Shown here one piece after another: positions 58,134 through 64,000 of a stretch of DNA of 64,000 nt. Numbering within the stretch: position 1 is the first letter of the stretch; every line of letters begins with the position of its first letter. A model generated the notes under the pieces. It was not told the DNA's origin. It did no database searches and saw nothing but the letters and a program-made list of their open reading frames with translations. This stretch comes from Meconema thalassinum (lineage: Eukaryota > Arthropoda > Insecta > Orthoptera > Tettigoniidae): contig OX336388.2 of the NCBI GenBank assembly GCA_946902985.2, positions 367,833,387 through 367,897,386 on the forward strand. Direction: 5' to 3'. Made by a program: the position numbers and the translations under genes.

Positions 58134-58686
58134 ACTGCCATGGCAACAATGATGGCTCATCCCTCATCAATTTAGTAGTGCTGCCATGGCAACCTCTGAT
58201 AGCTCTTGGCATTTTCTTATAATTCTGAAATCATTTTTCTCATCCCTTGGCGTAATGGTGGGTCATATCAAACATTCTTTCAGCCAAAAGTTTTAGGTAA
58301 TTATTAGGGGAATATTGTCCATTTTGTACGGTTTTGATATTGTGCCTATTAAGAGAGATATGATTAATGTTTCCCGAAAAAAACACTTTTTCCCATCCCT
58401 TTGGTCAATGGTTGGTGCTATAAAAAAAACTTCAAACAAAAATTTTTGGGCTTTATCCGACACATAGTATGAACGTTGAACGGATTCGATATTTCACATA
58501 TTAAAAGAGTTATAGCAATATTTCACTTTTTCGAAAAAGCCCCCCATTTTTACCCCCTTCGACCGATTTAGCCCAGTAACGAACTCGACCGAGATTTTAT
58601 AGGTATACTTATTCGGTAAAAAATTCAAAGTGATTGGTGCAAAATTACGGCAGTTATCGTGTCCACAAGAAACTGATATACATATA
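58134..58686 (-). repeat. dispersed repeat X, left segment of the split copy
   Basis: Inverted match to about 38490-39050. It ends at CATATATA, where the mariner is inserted. The rest resumes at 63952-64000 (ATAAATTATATATAAA.. GAACTGACGGTGGTTTT). Confidence 0.65.
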
Positions 58687-60028
58687 TACACGGTCCGGCA
58701 AAAAAAACTCCCTGATTTCATTAGGCATTTGCAAAAAGAATAAGAAACATACAGAACAATTACTTATATTTGTGAATAGCCTATATGATGCCATTTGACA
58801 TCACTTAGAACACTTTATTTGGTTTTGAAAATTATGTCCGATAAATGATGTCCCCCATTGTTAAGACATTCACGAAGTCTTTCCCTGAAGTTGTCCATAG
58901 TTCTACGTGTAACTTCCCTTGGAATGGCTGCCACTTCCTGCCTAATGGCATCTTTCAGTTCTTGCAGAGTTCTGGGGCGATGTTTGTACACTTCAGCCTT
59001 TAGGTAGCCCCACAGAAAGAAATCACAAGGTGATAAGTCGGGTGCCCTTGGGGCCCAGGAAATGTCTCCTCTTGAAGAAACAAGACGTCCAGGGAACAAC
59101 TCTCTTAACATTCCCATGGACCGTCGAGCAGTGTGAGCTGTGGCTCCGTCCTGTTGGAACCAAACTTCTTCTTCCTCATGGTCTAAAACAAACTGGTTGA
59201 TCTTGGGTCGGAGAAATGTCTCTATCATTTGAAAATAGCGATCGGCATTGACCGTTACTGTTTGTCCATCTTCTTCAAAAAAGTACGGTCCCCACACACC
59301 AAATTCCGCAACGGCGCACCAAACTGTGACTTTTGGGCTGTGTAGTGGTTGTTGGTGGAGTTCCGTAGGATTTTCTGCAGCCCAGTAGCGGAAATTTTGT
59401 TTGTTAACAGTTCCACACAAGTGGAAGTGGGCTTCATCAGAAGAAATGAAGACAGCTTCTGGGGGAATGTTCTGCAAAATGTCATCACATGCAGCCCTGC
59501 GAGTTTCATAATCTGCTTCAAACAACTTTTGGGCAACTATTATTTTGTAGGGATGCAGATGAAGATCTTTATGCATAATTCTCCTTATACTCCTTTCTGA
59601 CAATCCCAGGGCAGCTGCATGTTTAACCGCTGAACGCTTTGGAGACTGTTGGATGGATGTTCTCACTCGCGCCACATTCTCCGGTGTTATTGCAGTACGA
59701 GGTCGGCCAGTTGGCTTTCTTTTTAGTGCTGACCCTGTTTGCCTAAAGTTTGACACCCACAGTCTAATCGTTTTCGCCTCAGGAACACTATCACGTCGGC
59801 CAAGTTCGAATCGAATCCGAAACGCTCATTGAGTAGAAATCACAGAACCGCCATTTTTAATAAACTCCTCCACAACAATCGCCCGATGCTCACCGAGCCA
59901 AGCCATGGCGAACACTGAAAATGGCACGTACGCCGCCACGGAACAATACCCCCTCCACATCTCTACCCCCTTTACAACTCACGCGGTGGCTTGCTCAAAC
60001 CGGGGAGGTTTTTTTGCCGGACCCTGTA
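58687..60028 (-). mobile_element. Tc1/mariner-superfamily element, DD41D type
   Basis: TA duplications at 58687-58688 and 60027-60028 flank 1338 bp. Terminal inverted repeats: CACGGTCCGGCAAAAAAA at left and CAGGGTCCGGCAAAAAAA as the complement of the right end (22 of the first 24 bp agree). It carries one transposase gene. Well-matched TIRs and a single nonsense codon suggest a recent arrival. Confidence 0.93.
58815..59906 (-). pseudogene. mariner (DD41D) transposase with one in-frame stop
   Basis: Start ATG at 59904-59906 gives MAWLGEHRAIVVEEFIKNGG, then TGA at 59826-59828 (codon 27, probably CGA>TGA), then an open frame to 58815; full length would be 363 codons. The N-terminal part (about 1-130) is a paired-like helix-turn-helix DNA-binding region (TGRPRTAITPENVARV, LGLSERSIRRIM). 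The catalytic aspartates appear in VFISSDEAHFHLCG, VWFQQDGATAHTA and PDLSPCDFFLWG, with 41 residues between the second and third. A shorter product from an internal start at 59756 would lack the first 50 residues. Transposase cuts and pastes the element at TA. The triad is intact, so only the stop is an obvious defect. Confidence 0.92.
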
Positions 60029-60037
60029 TATATATAC

Positions 60038-61814
60038 TGTACCCATGTGATTAATCTCCATGGAAAATATGCTTCCGCCTCCAGCTAGCGTCAAGTCTCA
60101 GGCGTGTACCGTTCCCCCATTGAGCAGTTGCATATTTTGGATTTGAGGCTAAAAGGTATCAACTCTACAATGATAAGGCACAACTCTATTCTAAGACTTT
60201 AATTCAGTACTAAAATCATGGCTTCAAACATATAAAACAATCCCAACAAACATAAAACAAAATCAAACAAAAATTACTTCCACAATCCAATAATATTAAC
60301 ATAATACTATCATAATAAACTCATATCATTACTCAAACCTTTACCCTTATATTGACTTCTCACTTCACTCTAGTGCGCTGATGCACATACAACTTTCATA
60401 AACAAAACTGTACTTTTACTCTTCTGTCATCTAGTGTGACTTCTTTACTTTCACAAAATTACTTGTTCCTTAAACCTCGTCTTACTTTGACAATTATGTG
60501 TACCGTGTGTGTTTGGTCTCTCTCTTCCCACCAAATGCTTTACATGCATTAGCCTATTCAGGTGTTGCACAACAAATCTGCGTGCAACTCCATAATTATG
60601 TAAATATCCCCTACACTTCTCTCTATTTATATAGTTCCACTGCATGCCATTGTGATTTCATCTTCAAAACTTTCGTTATCGCTGTGTCGGATGGTATTAT
60701 TAAGCTACCCTTGCGAGCGTAGCCTGTGGCGTCAAGTGCCCAACTTCTGAAATTCGTGTCAGTGACAGTAAAAATGCAACTTCCAACCATTCGTTAGATT
60801 GCTACAATCTTAAACCATCAGGGTGATCTATAATTACCAATGTGTCCTTAAACCACATGACTTCATTACTCAATATAACAATGTTTCCTTTCATGTTACT
60901 ACCAGGGTTTTAAATCTGCCCTTTTCTTAAACCTTAACTTTCACGGTTCGCTTGACAGCTCAGCCCCCTTTAGAGCGGCTTGTATACAATGGAGTGGAGT
61001 GAGGTGGTTACCGCAGTAAATCGTCCCCCGCCTTCCTGCCTCAAGGCTTATATCTCCCCAAGCAGTAGTAAGATTCTAAAGACAAATACCGTGGTCACAA
61101 TGACGCACATATCCCAATGGATTTAAACTGAATATTATGCAATAGATTCTGGACGAGCTTAAATATTTATTCCTAACCTTAGGATATTAATAACGGCCTC
61201 AACAGGTCCGTATCATTATATGAAGGCACGAGATTCATAAAAACATTGGTCGATCTGGATAACCGGTATCTTAATAAATGCTGCGGTCAGTCATATGCTG
61301 CCGTCCATAAGATTCGCTTCACAAGAGCCGAATCACTCAATAATAAGTTCTCGGATGATCAGGTATGGTGCAGAGGTGTCCATTTTTCTCCTCTCACCTA
61401 CCACAGGATTCGAACCAGGAACATCCCATATCCATCATCAGAGTTAGGGTCCAATCACTAAATACACTCAGGCAGAAAGTACATATCTCAGTATGCCCAC
61501 GGCTATACGAGATTTCATACGTCGAATAGATTACCGGGCTCCATGACCTGATGCTATGATCTTCGTCCTTTAATTATTAAGAGAAATCTATAAATTACTC
61601 TATAAGCTTTTACACAAGCTGCAAATTCAATTCACTCTTAAGCTCTTCCACTTTCTTGCATAATTTATATTCCCCTTAACACAATATATTCTGATATTAA
61701 ACTCTCTCCTCATCCCTTAATGTAATCTTACTGCTTAGATCGATAAGTCTTCCAATTAGCGTAAATATTTCTTGCTTACAACATTTTACCTGATGTATTC
61801 ATTTATACCTTTTA

Positions 61815-61845
<31 letters not shown>

Positions 61846-63947
61846 CTGACATAAATTACCATAATCCGACACAGCATAACCATCTTAATAATCGAACATC
61901 CGTGTTCGTTACGTTAAGTTTACATAACTGATTTGCCATTTTATTAATAGTGGTAACGTTTAATCCACTCACTGATGTATAACAACATCTCAACTCTACT
62001 AAAATCAACACAACGATAATTAAACCTGGAGGGTCTATCTCCTACTACTGATTCTTACTGGCATTATTTTTATAAGTCTGAAATCACATTACATGCAGTG
62101 GGCTATACTTCTATATAATCATAATTTGTGGGGTACTCACATATAGGCTTATCCTGGTGGCTCCGACCACCCATATTCTCCAATGTCGCCTGCCATTTGC
62201 AGAGTTAGCGCGACATTTGCATACTGAATATACACATTTTATAATACATTTCTTTCACCAAGCACACGGCACTTTCCATTTCTATGATGAAGCTATTGCT
62301 TCCAAAACACATGACACTTTATAACACTTGTTATACCATAAATTTAAAAGATATTTCAAATATGATTTCTACATAACACACGTCACTTTTTTACACTCTT
62401 CATTGGTTGAAATTCCCTGGCAAGATATCAGAATTGCAGGTATTGACGGCATCCTCCATGCTCCTACCAACTCCTGATTGAAAGTCTGGATCATCTGCCT
62501 ACGGATTTACCAACAGTCGATCAATTATCCTACGATAAACTTCCTGCTGCATAACCGTGCTTACTTTCATCCTGAGCGTTACTATTTGGTATTCTTAAGA
62601 CATTTCACCAAATGCATCATAAAGTTTCTCCCAGCGCAGTCCGGCGTAATAAGACACGTATAACCAATCAATAAATTACACACTGCGCTTAACATTGTAC
62701 ATAGTATTTACACAGATTAATACTTTCAATAGTTCTGCAACTTATATCACACGGTAATTCCTATGTGAACATTAACTATTGCTCGTACTGCTGACTACAC
62801 ATGCAGCACGACTGCCCTTAATAAAAGCCTTCTAAAAGTTTTACTGCACGGCTTCCCAAGCTGACGTCCGAGCCTCCTTCCTAGACTTCGGTAATACGCA
62901 TTTCGCATAATAAAGTTCGTTGATTACCGTACTTCTTGTTACTTCATGAGTATGCATTATTATATTATCACTTGGTGCATTACACTGCACGGCGAATATA
63001 ATGATTAACACTAAAATGTTCGAGTCTTTGCGTGAGCGTCCTTTCCTGAGCCAAAGCGACATACGTTCCGCGCTCGAGCCTGTTCCAACTGACTCCTTCT
63101 GACTGGGTCCACACCCTTATATCCGTTTCACACGAAAAAGTAGACCTAGAATACCCGCGCTGTATCATCTCCTCTCCCAGGACGATTCTGGTCTCGAAAC
63201 AATGCTCATCGGGTTCCTTTTTCTTCGCTGGTCCCAGAACTATCTGCGTGCTGAAGGATCGATCGGCCAATTAATTAATATTAATTGCCTTTGCCATAGC
63301 GTGGGGACGCGGTTTCCAGTGGAAATCCCCGGTGACATAGTCAAACCATGCCGCGAACACCCATGGTCCTGTGTTCATGCGCACTCCATTAAATATGCCT
63401 GGATTTAGCAGTTTAATGGCTCTAAAATTAGCCTCCTGGCTAAAGATTCACCTGTGTGCAACTCTCATGTCATTGCGTTGCTCCAATTACGAGTAATCAA
63501 TGATTTTCCTTGGGATCTCTCCCCTCCCTTCTCGGTTTTATTCTCAAACGGGGAAGAACTGAGTCATTATTCAACCCCCCGACCTCTTGCAGATGACTTA
63601 AGTAGGTCAACGAGATTGACAGGGCTCCATGAGTCTCCTCCCACAATTCTGGGGCCATTAGTAAACTGTCAAACTCTGGAACTTCTGTGTTTCAAGACCA
63701 GCATAGCCTACTCCATGTAGTCCAATAATGCTATAATCCACTCATTTCCCCTGCACTATTTCAATAAATAATGTCCGTATCAACTGATATCACACCAGTG
63801 ATTAAACATATACTTTCCTCTTGGGGTTTTTACAACGAAACTCCCTCAACAGATCTCGGGTTCGTTCCCTGGTGGAACCTTCCTTCTGATCTCAACTTAT
63901 CTCCGAGATCCACGTTCGATATCAGTCAGCATGACCCCTCGGGTTCA
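60038..63947. mobile_element. giant LTR-like (TG...CA) element, copy 2
   Basis: Begins TGTACCCATGTGATTAATC, ends CCTCGGGTTCA, flanked by ATAC at 60034-60037 and 63948-63951. It interrupts repeat X, the remainder of which follows. 3910 bp, collinear with 29862-34421 without that copy's SINE. Includes an ATT microsatellite at 61816-61848. Short frames are not conserved in the other copy, so no coding role is supported. Confidence 0.65.
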
Positions 63948-63951
63948 ATAC

Positions 63952-64000
63952 ATACATAAATTATATATAAAATTTTGAACTGACGGTGGTTTTGGGGTCT
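63952..64000 (-). repeat. dispersed repeat X, right segment (continues beyond window)
   Basis: ATAAATTATATATAAAATTT then GAACTGACGGTGGTTTT, the complement of 38420-38470. Confirms that the LTR-like element is an insertion. Confidence 0.65.

Overview
The window reads as repeat-dominated intergenic or intronic DNA from an arthropod with a large genome. The grounds are a Jockey/R1-group LINE with a zinc-knuckle ORF1, RTE-type LINE tails, a Tc1/mariner transposase with DD41D spacing, several tRNA-headed SINE families, hAT-like and foldback elements, a classic Helitron, and many Helentron-like elements. A polyneopteran such as an orthopteran is my guess, but the sequence does not prove it. I see no convincing host gene; two short exon-like segments near the left end are weak candidates. 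No prokaryotic features, CRISPR arrays or intact tRNA/rRNA genes were found.

The commonest material is three families of non-autonomous elements, called HINE-A, HINE-B and HINE-C here. Their interiors differ, each carrying tandem units of about 290 bp. Their ends are alike: a 5' AGCCTA(T/C)TTTC segment, the same motif inverted before the 3' end, then a small hairpin (GTTC..GAAC type) ending in CTTG. All eleven visible 3' ends are followed by TT in element orientation, as expected for Helitron2/Helentron-type insertion.

Layout. 1-646 HINE-A; 3.2-3.8 kb a SINE and a GGAAC/GTTAC-rich repeat; 5.9-10.96 kb a decayed LINE on the minus strand; 11-19.1 kb HINE-B copies in two paralogous blocks, one holding a 2.5-kb Helitron filled with a ~163-bp satellite, with HINE-C and an RTE fragment between them; 20.55-24.53 kb a classic Helitron built of ~600-bp repeats; 24.7-29.2 kb SINEs, a foldback element and a hAT-type element; 29.7-37.2 kb a four-level nest (SINE in LTR-like element in HINE-B in HINE-C); 38.4-39.0 kb repeat X; 41-55.4 kb HINEs, SINEs, an RTE tail, a TIR element and a TTTA microsatellite holding two insertions; 57.2-64 kb HINE-A, HINE-C and repeat X, the last split by a mariner (58687-60028) and by a second copy of the LTR-like element (60038-63947).

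The most interesting object is a 3.9-4.6 kb sequence present twice (29862-34421 and 60038-63947). It begins TG, ends CA, is flanked by perfect 4-bp duplications (ATAT; ATAC), and has no substantial ORF. It behaves like a very large solo LTR or an LTR-bounded non-autonomous element. Nested insertions with intact target-site duplications, and paralogous empty sites, fix many boundaries to the base.
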